The translations under genes and the position numbers were made by a program. Below, in pieces: positions 1-8,297 of a DNA stretch of 64,000 bases. Below the pieces are notes generated by a model, which was given only the letters and a program-made list of their open reading frames with translations, searched no databases and was not told the DNA's origin. Numbering within the stretch: position 1 is the stretch's first letter; each line of letters begins with the position of its first letter. The stretch covers positions 3,510,001-3,574,000 of the forward strand of contig NZ_CP085442.1 of the NCBI RefSeq assembly GCF_023824195.1, in the 5' to 3' direction. The stretch comes from Priestia megaterium (GTDB lineage: Bacteria > Bacillota > Bacilli > Bacillales > Bacillaceae_H).

Positions 1-529
1 AAATCACACCGGATACATCGGCTTCAACCATTCCTTGTACAAGGACACCCATCTGGGGATTAGAAAGCGAAATTTCTTTATCTTCGGCATACGCTTGAAC
101 CACGGATGAAAAATAAGAAGCCCAGCATTTTTTTATACTTGTCAAAAGTTCTTCTCTGTTTCTTACGTTTAATATCGTTTCATACTGTCCGGCAAAAGAC
201 GCATTCTCCAAATCTTCAAGTGCGGAAGAAGATCTTACGGCTACGGCTTTTACACCAGCACCTTGAATATTGGCATACGAAAAGACAATTTCTTTTTGCA
301 GAGCTAAAGGAAACGTGCCGCTTTGAATCTTCTTTTCTATGACCCTGCTATCTTCTGCTTTTATTTCTATTTGGTTAAACGTTAAAAAGGAAAGTAATGC
401 GTGAGATGTTAAAACAAATCCTTTAGGGATATGAGAAACGTGCTGAATCATTTTTGAGAGATTGTAAGCTTTTGAACCTACTGCTTGAAGTTCTGCATAA
501 CATGCTTTTTCTAAAGAGACGATGTGCAA
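1..529 (-). CDS. PEP/pyruvate-binding domain protein (PEP synthase or rifampin phosphotransferase type), 3' part missing
   Basis: N-terminal part of a PPDK_N-type ATP-grasp protein; the rest lies beyond the left window edge. The reading is open for about 176 codons. Near the N-terminus it has GSKAYNL, typical of the family start, then VAVRSSSALEDLENASFAGQ (about residues 100-120), the hallmark of PEP synthase, pyruvate phosphate dikinase and Rph enzymes, which transfer phosphate through a swivelling His domain. The start is a TTG preceded by AGGAGG at 8 nt; no ATG or GTG in this frame is near that site. Whether it is PpsA, Rph or a shorter stand-alone domain cannot be decided without the C-terminus. 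Confidence 0.85.
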   Translation of the reverse strand, partial: MHIVSLEKACYAELQAVGSKAYNLSKMIQHVSHIPKGFVLTSHALLSFLTFNQIEIKAEDSRVIEKKIQSGTFPLALQKEIVFSYANIQGAGVKAVAVRSSSALEDLENASFAGQYETILNVRNREELLTSIKKCWASYFSSVVQAYAEDKEISLSNPQMGVLVQGMVEADVSGVI

Positions 530-747
530 TCACTTCACCTCCTTTCATTTATGTCAAAGACAATCAAATTAAATAGAAAAACACCATTTAAAACCATAAT
601 ATAATTTTATAGAACTACGTCTATTTTACTAAAAATTAACATAATTTTAAATATCTTTACAAAAAAATCACAAACCATATTCAATAGAATATGATTTGTG
701 ATTTTTTTTATAACTAACACATTTGAAATTCATATTGTTTTGACAAA
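530..747. other. intergenic leader between the symporter operon and the PEP-binding gene
   Basis: AT-rich, no coding signal. It holds the strong ribosome-binding site of the leftmost gene (about 533-542) and the terminator of the upstream operon (661-709). The promoter of the leftmost gene must lie in between, but I cannot single out a convincing -35/-10 pair. Confidence 0.5.
661..709 (-). terminator. Rho-independent terminator of the symporter operon
   Basis: Near-perfect 17-bp inverted repeat (arms 666-682 and 687-703, one mismatch, 4-nt loop) flanked by A and T tracts on both sides. It can end transcription of the minus-strand symporter pair and may work in both directions. Confidence 0.8.
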
Positions 748-993
748 TTAAACTGTATCTCTCTCCTTCTTCTCCCTCACAAACTCCACCACAGGCCCCA
801 CAATAATACAAATCCCTGCGATAATCAGCCATCCAAACGCAAGATACGTCCAGCCTTTAAAAAATGAGAGCGTGTATTGATAGCCCGTTAAAAACATGAC
901 GCCTGGAAATAAGAGGACAAATAAGAATGTAAGTCCCAGCGCCCAGCGCGTACATAGCTTTGCGTCTTTATTTAACTGTTGTTGTGGATCCAT
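748..993 (-). CDS. small two-TM membrane protein paired with a sodium:solute symporter
   Basis: 81 residues with two hydrophobic segments (about 16-37 and 48-70) and charged ends, starting MDPQQQLNKDAKLC. It starts inside the 3' end of the upstream symporter gene (26-nt overlap), so the two are almost certainly co-translated. The ribosome-binding site AGAGGAAG lies upstream. Small membrane partners beside SSS-family transporters are common in Bacilli (e.g. DUF485 or DUF4212 proteins). I do not recognise this family exactly, and an accessory role for the symporter is inferred from context. A terminator follows. Confidence 0.75.
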   Translation of the reverse strand: MDPQQQLNKDAKLCTRWALGLTFLFVLLFPGVMFLTGYQYTLSFFKGWTYLAFGWLIIAGICIIVGPVVEFVREKKERDTV

Positions 994-2527
994 AAGCCAC
1001 TTCCTCTCTTAATGGTTCATCTCCATGTTCATCAAAGCTTTTGAATTTGTCTTTTAGTTCATCAAAGTCAAATTCTTTTTTAGCAAGTAAGCCGTGTCCG
1101 ATTGATATGATTCCGCTGATGATAAAGACGGTAGAATTTCCAATAAGCATTGGATACAGTCCGCCAAGGGTTTCTACATTAATGTGACCGTTAATCAAGT
1201 AAGCAGATGCATTCCATGCGACAACGCCGCCAATCATCCCTAATAAAGCGCCGTAAAATGCACCTGTATTCGTCGCTTTTTTCCACATCAGTCCAAGCGT
1301 AACGGGAATAACGGCTCCGCTGACGAAAATGCCCATGGCCATATACACAAACCCGAGACTAATTCCTAAGTAAAACAGCAAAATGGAAAACACGCCCATC
1401 GCCAGCCCGAATCCAAGCGTCACTTTTCGAGACGTACTTAAGATTTTTTTGCTGCTTGCTTTTGGGTTGATGGAACGCAGGTAAATGTCCGTTACGATAA
1501 TATTCGTGATCGCCGTTAATTCAGCCGCTCCTGTCGACATTACCGCCATAAACAGCATCGTTAAAAACAAAATAGAACCTAGATTTCCAAGCACATGTGA
1601 CGCCATAACGGGCGCGATAGAATCCGGTGAATCTACAGCAATTCCAAGCCCAGCCGCACTTACACCTAGGAAAGTGGCAACGGCAAAGGGAATCGAAAAC
1701 CAGGCAATTCCGCCGTAAATATACGCTTTTGAAGCAGCGCTGTTTTTACTTGCGATGGCACGCTGCCAGTAAGCTTGATCCACAAAGACCGTACCAAAGT
1801 TCCCGATAATATTGATCATCCCAAACAAAAGGCCCGGCACCGATGCCATTGTGAGCATATGCTGTGACGAAGGAAGGTTTTTCAGCCCTTCGTATACACT
1901 TGTCACGCCGAATTTATAATAGACGGCAGCAGCAAAAATAAATAAAATAATGAAAATAAAAACGGTGTTAAAATAATCAGCCACAAATGAAGCCTTTAAC
2001 CCCCCAATCATGGTGTAGATGGTAAACGTAAGAGGAATTAAAAAAGCGGCAACAAAAATATTCATTCCGGTGAGAGAGTTTAAAGCAATTGCTCCTCCTA
2101 AAATAACCATGGCGGTGACAATAATATTCGTCATAAGAGCAAATCCAAGCATTAAACGATGATTTTTCACGTCGAAGCGCTGTGCAATAAATTCTAAAAA
2201 TGTATGAGCGTTCGGTGCTTTTTTCTTCAGGTTAATCGCTACAATTGCAAACAGCAAAATTTGAATGCTTGCTCCCGCTGCGTACCAATACGGTCCACTA
2301 ATGCCGTACTGATAGCCTGTGGAAGAAGACATCATTAACGTAGCGGCCCATGTCCATGCGGCAATAATGGACGCACTCGCTAGCCCAACGCCTACATTTC
2401 TTCCGGCTGTACTAAACTGCTCAGCCGTCATTTCCTTTCCTTGACGACGCTGCATAATGATTGTAACGGCCGTAAATCCTCCTCCAAAAATCAGTAAAAT
2501 CAAATACCCTACGCTTGATGAAAGCAT
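968..2527 (-). CDS. sodium:solute symporter (SSS family), DUR3-like
   Basis: 519 residues with about 13-14 hydrophobic segments. A GRNVGVGLAS-type N-terminal region follows TM1, and a DQAYWQRAIAS motif sits near residue 270; this form is typical of the urea-transporter (DUR3-like) branch of SSS. It would use a sodium or proton gradient to import a small solute; the substrate is not visible. The start MLSSSVGY was chosen because GGGGAGGG lies 6 nt upstream; a reading 21 codons longer lacks such a site. It overlaps the small membrane protein gene downstream. A FadR-type regulator gene lies just upstream on the same strand and may control it. Confidence 0.85.
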   Translation of the reverse strand: MLSSSVGYLILLIFGGGFTAVTIIMQRRQGKEMTAEQFSTAGRNVGVGLASASIIAAWTWAATLMMSSSTGYQYGISGPYWYAAGASIQILLFAIVAINLKKKAPNAHTFLEFIAQRFDVKNHRLMLGFALMTNIIVTAMVILGGAIALNSLTGMNIFVAAFLIPLTFTIYTMIGGLKASFVADYFNTVFIFIILFIFAAAVYYKFGVTSVYEGLKNLPSSQHMLTMASVPGLLFGMINIIGNFGTVFVDQAYWQRAIASKNSAASKAYIYGGIAWFSIPFAVATFLGVSAAGLGIAVDSPDSIAPVMASHVLGNLGSILFLTMLFMAVMSTGAAELTAITNIIVTDIYLRSINPKASSKKILSTSRKVTLGFGLAMGVFSILLFYLGISLGFVYMAMGIFVSGAVIPVTLGLMWKKATNTGAFYGALLGMIGGVVAWNASAYLINGHINVETLGGLYPMLIGNSTVFIISGIISIGHGLLAKKEFDFDELKDKFKSFDEHGDEPLREEVAYGSTTTVK

Positions 2528-2769
2528 CTGATCCCTCCCCTTCTTCTTTATGTTACTCTTTATAACATAACATGTAAATAAAAGTAACATTTGTTAATAA
2601 AATACCATGCTGTAAAATTATTAACAATACTGTATTTTCTGATTATTTAAGAGTATAATTAGATATTTTCTCCTTTTACACACAAAAAAAGCGGCACATT
2701 CGCACCGGCTTGCGCGTAAATTTTCGTTTTCAACGTGTTGTATTTCCTCACATGAACGAACCACCTCAA

Positions 2770-2806
2770 TAAAAAAACGATAACCACAAGGGCTATCGTT
2801 TTTTTT
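2770..2806 (-). terminator. terminator of the FadR-type regulator gene
   Basis: Short stem AAACGATA / TATCGTTT between A and T runs, directly behind the stop codon of the regulator. Confidence 0.75.
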
Positions 2807-2808
2807 TA

Positions 2809-3504
2809 TTATTGAGACACCATTACTTTTTGGCGAACGTGCTCTAAGTGATCACGAACCGCTTCAGCTGCTTCTTCTGGCTCTCCATTTTTAATCGCTT
2901 CAAAAATGCGTTCATGGTCAGCATCCGTTTGCTTGCGATTTTCTTTTTGACTTTTATTTAACGAATAAGCAAGCGCTTTTCGATATAAATGACCTAAATC
3001 TTCTACAGCATGAAGAAGGAATGAATTATGAGCAGCTTTTACAATATCATGATGGAAACGATAGTCCGCTTCATGTCCAATTTCTTCACTGTTGTGAACC
3101 GTCTTTTTAAACGCTTCTAACGATTCTTTAATTTCAATCAGTTCTTCATCCGTACGGCGCAGCGCAGCTAAGCTTGCAGCCTGCGACTCAATGATAATAC
3201 GCATTTCAATTAGTTCAAGAACCTGATCTGCTTCCACCATTTCAAACGTCATTGGATCAAGCATACCAACTAAGTTTACACGCTTTACGTAGCTCCCTCC
3301 GCCTTGTCTTGATTCAATCAATCCGCTGGCGGAAAGAACGCTTAGCGCCTCACGAATTGGTGCGCGGCTCACTCCAAACATTTTTGATAATTCATGTTCC
3401 GACGGCAAACGAGACTCTGGCGGGAACGTTTTCTCTTTAATCATCTTTTTTAATTGATCAAGCACTTGACTAGACACTTTTTTACGCTCAATAGGTACAA
3501 ACAT
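2809..3504 (-). CDS. GntR-family transcriptional regulator, FadR/FCD subfamily
   Basis: 231 residues. An N-terminal winged helix-turn-helix (about 10-75) contains LPSEHELSKMFGVSRAPIREAL and the wing GLIESRQGGGSYV, diagnostic of GntR. The C-terminal all-helical FCD sensor domain has the expected metal or ligand residues (EMRIIIES, DYRFHHDI, DHERIFEAI). FCD regulators bind organic acids or other small metabolites. The start MFVPIERKK has GGAGGAGG just upstream; the 17-codon longer reading does not. It is next to, and in line with, the symporter pair, so it probably controls that operon and itself; a small palindrome at 3606-3616 is a candidate operator. Confidence 0.9.
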   Translation of the reverse strand: MFVPIERKKVSSQVLDQLKKMIKEKTFPPESRLPSEHELSKMFGVSRAPIREALSVLSASGLIESRQGGGSYVKRVNLVGMLDPMTFEMVEADQVLELIEMRIIIESQAASLAALRRTDEELIEIKESLEAFKKTVHNSEEIGHEADYRFHHDIVKAAHNSFLLHAVEDLGHLYRKALAYSLNKSQKENRKQTDADHERIFEAIKNGEPEEAAEAVRDHLEHVRQKVMVSQ

Positions 3505-3605
3505 ACTTCTATTCCTCCTCCAAGTAATTATCTCTCTCTTTTTTATAGTGTTCATCGGATTCAGTATAACTGAGTGTATTCCGATTTATGTAAACGCTTC
3601 AATCT

Positions 3606-3616
3606 TTGTATTACAA
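3606..3616. promoter_or_regulatory. candidate operator upstream of the FadR-type regulator
   Basis: Perfect 11-nt palindrome TTGTATTACAA, about 100 nt upstream of the regulator start. The spacing of GT and AC half-sites fits the T-N-G-T-(N3)-A-C-N-A pattern known for FadR-type regulators. Autoregulation is inferred. Confidence 0.45.
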
Positions 3617-3728
3617 GTATACATTATTTCAATTCAAATGTGTTGATAAAATTTTACTATTATTGTTATTATACCATGAAAACAAGTTATAAATGAATAA
3701 CGATTCATGTTTTTTTGACATAATACCA

Positions 3729-4358
3729 CTATCTTACATATAATCCATATACAATCATAATGGCCGCATCCGCTAACACATGGCTGATGATCGCCCCTTC
3801 AATGCCATATCGCTCTTTTATATACGCCCACATCATACCTGCTGAAAAGACGCCTGCAACTGAGATCCAATTAAACGGAAAAACAAAAACAGGGAGGATG
3901 ATGAATACGTGATAAAGCGTATAAAAGCTTGATGTAACAATGCTTGAAGCAAGTACAGAAACATGCTTTTTTACTTTATTTTGCACATACACCCGCCAAT
4001 ACATTTCTTCTAAAACAGGATTAATGAAAATCAAAATGACGGCCAAAATGGTAACTTTCCATCCGCTAAATCCCCATATTTGCAAAACCGCTTGCATATC
4101 TTCTGCATGAAAGATTTTACCAGAAAAAAGCATACTACTTCCAATTATAGCAGCGACACATAGAACTCCGCTGAGAGTTCCCACATACAGAGATTTTTTT
4201 GTAAGCGCTACCTTTAAGTTAATTTTATTATTCGCATATAAAATCATAAACATCCAGCCGTAAAAGCAAACAAATGTTACCAACACATTTTGGATAAGCC
4301 ACAAACCGAAAAAAACAAAGATTGTTGGCATGAACAGCAAAAACAAAAATTTTATCAT
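3729..4358 (-). CDS. CPBP-family intramembrane metalloprotease
   Basis: 209 residues, about six or seven TM segments. The CPBP (Abi, CAAX protease-like) motifs are visible in order: EEMYWR (EExxxR, near residue 138), a histidine in FYTLYHVF (near 168) and SHVLAD (HxxxD, near 197). Family members are membrane-embedded glutamic or metalloproteases, some tied to bacteriocin self-immunity; the substrate here is unknown. The gene stands alone, preceded by AAGGTG. Confidence 0.85.
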   Translation of the reverse strand: MIKFLFLLFMPTIFVFFGLWLIQNVLVTFVCFYGWMFMILYANNKINLKVALTKKSLYVGTLSGVLCVAAIIGSSMLFSGKIFHAEDMQAVLQIWGFSGWKVTILAVILIFINPVLEEMYWRVYVQNKVKKHVSVLASSIVTSSFYTLYHVFIILPVFVFPFNWISVAGVFSAGMMWAYIKERYGIEGAIISHVLADAAIMIVYGLYVR

Positions 4359-4398
4359 GTTTATGGCGCACCTTCTTTAAAAGCGGCTTTTCTTTTAC

Positions 4399-4440
4399 TT
4401 AGTAAACCTTTCGTATTCAAAAGGTTTACTATCTTTTATC
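4399..4440. terminator. hairpin between the DnaD-like gene and the CPBP protease gene
   Basis: Perfect 11-bp stem (AGTAAACCTTT with its complement, 4401-4430). It sits downstream of the minus-strand gene ending at 4463. The T-rich run is better on the plus side, so direction is uncertain. Confidence 0.5.
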
Positions 4441-4462
4441 TTATAAAAGTCCAGTGGGATTT

Positions 4463-5392
4463 TCAATTATTTTTTAATTCCCGCTCCAGCTCACGAAGAC
4501 TTTCAGCAAGCTTTTTCTTTTCTTCTTCAAAGTGAACATCGTCTTTAAAAGCAGGAGCTGAAGGCTCTGTCTCTTCATTTTCTCTTAGCCAATCCGGCGT
4601 CAATTCCTTGCGAATGACACGCTTTTTATTAGCGTAGGAAAGCGGCTTTTCAGTCTGCTGATTTGCAAGCGTACGCTGTGACGTTAAATAATGCTTATGA
4701 AAAAGATGCTGTTTAATATAGGCAAATGCTCGAATGGTATCGCCGCTGTACTTAGGTGCGTAGTGATCAAATGCTTCATGCAGTCCAGCTAGCGCCTCTT
4801 CTACAGGTATTTCGCTTTTTGCGACTTCGTACATATGCTTCAAGTCACTCGCTGAAGGATACACTCCTCGGTTTCTTCTAGCAATAAAAGCGGCTTCTAA
4901 CGTTTGTACATAAGCGTCATGCGCGGCTTCTTCTCTTTTTATTTGATTTGTATTTTCTGCTGTAGTCTCTGTTAATGAAGCCTTCACTGTGACCGGCTCC
5001 GCTGCTTCAATTTGACTATTCCCTTCTGTCAAATTGACATCTTCGAGCTCTTCAAACTCATCGCTTGGCATAAGCTTCTCTAATTTTGCGTAATCAATCC
5101 GGTACCAAACGGTGTTGTTAAATTTAGAGCGGTTGTACTTTCCTTTTATAATCAACCCTTCTTTTTCAAGCTTTGAAATGATGCGTTGAATCGTTGAAAG
5201 CGACCAAAACGGAAACTGCTGCAGCCACTGCTGATTTGTATTATAAACCCACGTATATCCGTCCTGCACATTTACGCTTTTTTCAAGCCAGTAGTGAAGC
5301 TGCTGAAGAAACAGTGCTCCGTTCACTCCTACTTTAACTGCAAGCGCCGGCAGTACAATTAACGGCTGATCTTTTAATAATAATTTACTCAT
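4463..5392 (-). CDS. replication-initiator-like (DnaD-related) winged-helix protein
   Basis: 309 residues. The first ~110 residues (KDQPLIVLPALAVKVGVNGALFLQQLHYWL ... WSLSTIQRIISKLEKEGLI) form a winged-helix domain of the sort seen in phage and mobile-element replication initiators. The middle has a helical DnaD-like stretch, and the C-terminus is acidic and coiled-coil rich (FEEEKKKLAESLRELERELKNN). The start MSKLLLKDQ follows AAAGGAG; a 55-codon N-terminal extension runs into the divergent gene's promoter and is rejected. No integrase, capsid or plasmid genes are nearby, so it is a stand-alone chromosomal gene here. A replication role is inferred. Confidence 0.6.
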   Translation of the reverse strand: MSKLLLKDQPLIVLPALAVKVGVNGALFLQQLHYWLEKSVNVQDGYTWVYNTNQQWLQQFPFWSLSTIQRIISKLEKEGLIIKGKYNRSKFNNTVWYRIDYAKLEKLMPSDEFEELEDVNLTEGNSQIEAAEPVTVKASLTETTAENTNQIKREEAAHDAYVQTLEAAFIARRNRGVYPSASDLKHMYEVAKSEIPVEEALAGLHEAFDHYAPKYSGDTIRAFAYIKQHLFHKHYLTSQRTLANQQTEKPLSYANKKRVIRKELTPDWLRENEETEPSAPAFKDDVHFEEEKKKLAESLRELERELKNN

Positions 5393-5506
5393 TATATCAT
5401 CTCCTTTGTTATGTAAAATAGCTACTATATATATACAAAGAAAACGGAAAAACAGGGATGCCCGCTTTAAAATTATGTTAAAATATAGAAAAAATGAGGT
5501 GAGCAT

Positions 5507-6007
5507 ATGATACGTCAAGGCAGAATTGGCGATGAAGCAGGCATTGCGAATGTACACGTAGAGAGCTGGAAATCGACTTATAAAGGACTTGTTCCGGATT
5601 CTTTTTTAGATTCTTTAAGCGCTGAAAAGCGAAAACCTCTTTGGAAAAAGCAGCTGGAGTCAAATTCTATTTTCGTTGCAGAAGAAAACGGCCAAATCGT
5701 AGGCTTCGCTTCTTATGGCAAAGAAAGAACCAGCAAGCATCCTTCCTATACCGGAGAACTGTATGCCATGTATTTACTCGCAGAGCATCAGCGAAAAGGA
5801 ATTGGAAAAGCGCTCATGCATAAAATAGCGCAAGAGTTGGCAAACCACCATATACATACGATGCTCACATGGGCTTTTGAACAAAACAGCGCCTGTCAAT
5901 TTTACGAGGCGCTTGGCGGAAAAAGAATCGATCGTGCTGACGTGATCATTGAGGGTACGTCTCTATCTGAAGTAGCTTTTGGATGGGACACGCTTAAAAA
6001 TTTGTAG
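5507..6007 (+). CDS. GNAT-family N-acetyltransferase
   Basis: 166 residues with a complete GNAT fold. Motif A, the acetyl-CoA binding loop, is LAEHQRKGIGKALMHKIA (about 93-110), and motif B contains the aromatic FYEALGGKR. It begins IRQGRIGDEAGIANVHVESW, typical of the RimI/YjcF-like branch. Acceptor unknown. The start ATG follows GAGGTGA at 5 nt. Divergent from the DnaD-like gene. Confidence 0.9.
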   Translation: MIRQGRIGDEAGIANVHVESWKSTYKGLVPDSFLDSLSAEKRKPLWKKQLESNSIFVAEENGQIVGFASYGKERTSKHPSYTGELYAMYLLAEHQRKGIGKALMHKIAQELANHHIHTMLTWAFEQNSACQFYEALGGKRIDRADVIIEGTSLSEVAFGWDTLKNL

Positions 6008-6080
6008 GACAACTCTCTGGACAGATTTTTTTCTTCACGGTAAACTGTTTAGTTGGTATAAAAAGAAAGGATGACTTACC

Positions 6081-6767
6081 GTGACGAATTCTACTTATCG
6101 AAACATTATTTTGCTGGTTCTTTGCGTAACGGCAGGTATTGTAGATGTGATCGGCTACTTAAGCCTTGGCCATATCTTTACCGCAAACATGACCGGAAAC
6201 ATCGTGCTGCTTGGATTAGCAATTGGAAACTCACTTGAAACAACTGTTTTTCATTCCCTGACAGCTTTAGGAGGTTTTATTGTAGGAGTTGTAGGCGCTG
6301 CAATCCTTGTTGGAAACAAAGAAAAAACATTTTGGCCTAAAGCCGTAACGATCGCACTTGGAATAGAAGGATTACTTTTACTTGTTTTTGCACTTTTATC
6401 TTCGTTTTCTCCTTCTTTACACTTAACTTACTTGTTTATTTTTTTATTAAGCTCAGCAATGGGACTTCAAACAACAGCTGCTCGAAAGCTTGGCGTAGCC
6501 GGAATTTCAACAACCGTATTAACGGGAACGCTTGCTAACTTCTTTGAAGACGTAACGGCACGTTTGCGCAGCCCTCGCTACCGCAAAACGTTTACAACCG
6601 ATGCAGTTCTCCGCGCGCTGTCTCTTGTACTTTACTGCTTTGGCGCTGTTATCGCCGCACTTGCAGAGCCTGCTTATAAATTTGAAATTATTTGGCTGCC
6701 AATTGTTATTTTGTTAGCCATTATCATTTTTGTCAGCACGAAGTTTCGTTCTGATTCAGAAAAATAA
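6081..6767 (+). CDS. YoaK-type DUF1275 membrane protein
   Basis: 228 residues and about six TM segments. It contains DVIGYLSLGHIFTANMTGN, the signature of DUF1275 (YoaK/YcaP-like), and GLQTTAARKLGVAGISTTVLTGTL in the middle. The function of the family is unknown; a transport role is often suggested. The start is a GTG; a nearby ATG (6071) is out of frame and serves as part of the ribosome-binding region AAAGGATGA. Repeat copy 1 follows immediately, and its hairpin is the likely terminator. Confidence 0.85.
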   Translation: MTNSTYRNIILLVLCVTAGIVDVIGYLSLGHIFTANMTGNIVLLGLAIGNSLETTVFHSLTALGGFIVGVVGAAILVGNKEKTFWPKAVTIALGIEGLLLLVFALLSSFSPSLHLTYLFIFLLSSAMGLQTTAARKLGVAGISTTVLTGTLANFFEDVTARLRSPRYRKTFTTDAVLRALSLVLYCFGAVIAALAEPAYKFEIIWLPIVILLAIIIFVSTKFRSDSEK

Positions 6768-6778
6768 TAATAAAAAAA

Positions 6779-7108
6779 GGCTGGGACAAAAGTATTTTAG
6801 TCAAAGGAAAATCCGAGCGAGTTTGATTCTTGATTGAGAATCAAACTCGCTCGGATTTTTATTAGTATAGTGAACGTTCATATATGTAGCGGCTTCTAGC
6901 TGTTGATTGGAGGGCAAGACGAAGACTCCTGCGGGAAAAGAGGACTAGGTGAGACCCGGCAGGAGCGAAAGCGACGAGGAGGCTCACCAGCCCTCGCGGA
7001 AAGCGAAGTCTTGCACCGAGATCAACAGCGGTGTAACAAGCGAACATACTAGATCATTTATCCAATTTGTTCGCCTTGAGATTATATTGATTTAGTTATG
7101 TCTCAACC
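6779..7108. repeat. dispersed structured repeat, copy 1
   Basis: About 330 bp, full-length copy. It starts with GGCTGGGACA and ends with TGTCTCAACC, so the ends can pair (one mismatch, one wobble). Part 1 is a perfect 23-bp hairpin with T run (6808-6860). Part 2 (about 6903-7026) is GC-rich: outer arms GTTGAT/ATCAAC and GCAAGAC/GTCTTGC enclose CCTGCGGG, GGTGAG, then CCCGGCAGG and CTCACC, whose pairings interleave (pseudoknot potential). Related copies lie at 14258-14466 and 38846-39136. It fills the gap between two convergent genes. Confidence 0.85.
6808..6860 (+). terminator. terminator hairpin inside repeat copy 1
   Basis: Perfect 23-bp stem (6808-6830 with 6837-6859), 6-nt loop, ending in a T run on the plus strand and an A/T tract on the other. 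It probably ends the DUF1275 transcript. Confidence 0.8.
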
Positions 7109-7112
7109 TTTT

Positions 7113-7322
7113 TCATTTTCCCGCTAGTGCCGCTAAAACGCCAAGAATGATTGCTGCTACAGGTCCTACAATGAATAGTCCAATTAAAATCGATCGTATA
7201 GCTTCCCATAATGACCGCAAAGGACCTTGCTTGGACTCTGCTTTTTCCACTCTTTTCTCTAGGTGTTCGACTCTTTGCTGAAGCTTCGCTAATTCATGCG
7301 TAACATCTACTTGTTCGCTCAT
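7113..7322 (-). CDS. small protein with coiled coil and one C-terminal TM segment
   Basis: 69 residues. The N-terminal half is a heptad-type coiled coil (VTHELAKLQQRVEHLEKRVEKAESK) and the C-terminal half is one or two hydrophobic stretches (SILIGLFIVGPVAAIILGVLAAL). AAAAAGGAG precedes the start at about 12 nt. Probably a tail-anchored or small membrane protein; I do not recognise a named family. The gene lies alone between repeat copy 1 and the DeoR gene. Confidence 0.7.
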   Translation of the reverse strand: MSEQVDVTHELAKLQQRVEHLEKRVEKAESKQGPLRSLWEAIRSILIGLFIVGPVAAIILGVLAALAGK

Positions 7323-7374
7323 CGCTCAAGCTCCTTTTTACTCTACATTACCATATACTTCCTCACTAAAACTA

Positions 7375-8133
7375 CTATTTATTTGTGATCACTTCAATGC
7401 CGATTTCGCGGTAAGCATTTAACAAGGTTTCGTTCACATGCTCTTCTGTAATGAGCCAATCTAACGAGTTGGCTGAGCTGAACGTGTACGTTGACGATGT
7501 ATTGAGTTTTTTAGCTGTTACAATAGCCGCTACTTCACTCGCACTTTTAATCATTTGGCTTTTAATGTGCATTTCTTCAAGCAAAGGAATGCTCATGCCG
7601 ATTTTAGGATCGATTGCGTATACGCCTAAAAAACAAAGATCCGCTCGAATTTGTTTAAGCGTATCTACCACGCTTTGTCCTACCGTAACCATCGATTCTT
7701 TTCGAAACGTCCCTCCAAGAGAAACAACTTCTACAAAGTCATGTTCTGCTAGTGCAACGGTAATTAACGGACTGTTTGTAATAACCGTAACGTTTAAATT
7801 CTTTGGAAAAGCTTTGACGAGCTGAATATTTGTTGTACTTCCGTCCATCAGCAGCACCTGCCCGTCTTTAATTAAAGGAAGCGCCGCTACGGCAAGTGAA
7901 TGCTTAACATCCATCAATTCGTGTTTTCGCTCTTTGTAATCAACCGCAGACGTGGAACGCGGAAGCGCTCCTCCGTGTACGCGCTGCAGCAGACCAAGCG
8001 CGTCCATTTCCCGCAGATCTCTGCGGATTGTATCTTCTGAAACATTCAGCGTTTGGCTAAGCGTAGTAGCCACAATTCGCCCTTCTTTTTCAAGCAAATT
8101 CATAATTTGTTTGCGTCTTTCTTGTTTTAACAT
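7375..8133 (-). CDS. DeoR-family transcriptional repressor
   Basis: 252 residues. The N-terminal DeoR helix-turn-helix reads RRKQIMNLLEKEGRIV...LSQTLNVSEDTIRRDLREMDALGLLQRVHGGA, and the C-terminal DeoRC sugar-phosphate sensor has DGSTTNIQL and TNSPLITVAL. Start MLKQERRKQ at 8133, weak site CAGGTG; a 45-codon longer reading covers the promoter region of the divergent gene and is rejected. DeoR proteins repress sugar or nucleoside catabolic genes and respond to phosphorylated sugars. It is divergent from a HAD phosphatase, which is its likely target. Confidence 0.9.
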   Translation of the reverse strand: MLKQERRKQIMNLLEKEGRIVATTLSQTLNVSEDTIRRDLREMDALGLLQRVHGGALPRSTSAVDYKERKHELMDVKHSLAVAALPLIKDGQVLLMDGSTTNIQLVKAFPKNLNVTVITNSPLITVALAEHDFVEVVSLGGTFRKESMVTVGQSVVDTLKQIRADLCFLGVYAIDPKIGMSIPLLEEMHIKSQMIKSASEVAAIVTAKKLNTSSTYTFSSANSLDWLITEEHVNETLLNAYREIGIEVITNK

Positions 8134-8297
8134 TGCTTGTTCACCTGTTTTCTTTCTGCTTTTTACTTCATTATACTTGTTTCTTTTGTAAAAACAATGT
8201 AAAAACGCTTGATTATCAGTGTTTTTTCGTTTATTGTAGGATAAACAAGATAAAACATGCAAAAACAAGTAATAATAGTCAAAGGGAGAGATATTTT

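Noticed and set aside
4463..5392. Prophage or plasmid region
   Set aside because: The DnaD-like gene alone is not enough; no integrase, terminase, capsid or partition genes are nearby.
5393..5557. N-terminal extension of the DnaD-like protein
   Set aside because: The extra residues have no ribosome-binding site, overlap the start of the divergent GNAT gene, and look like translated promoter DNA.
6862..7047. 61-codon ORF inside repeat copy 1
   Set aside because: It lies in the structured repeat, is not kept in the other copies and lacks a ribosome-binding site.
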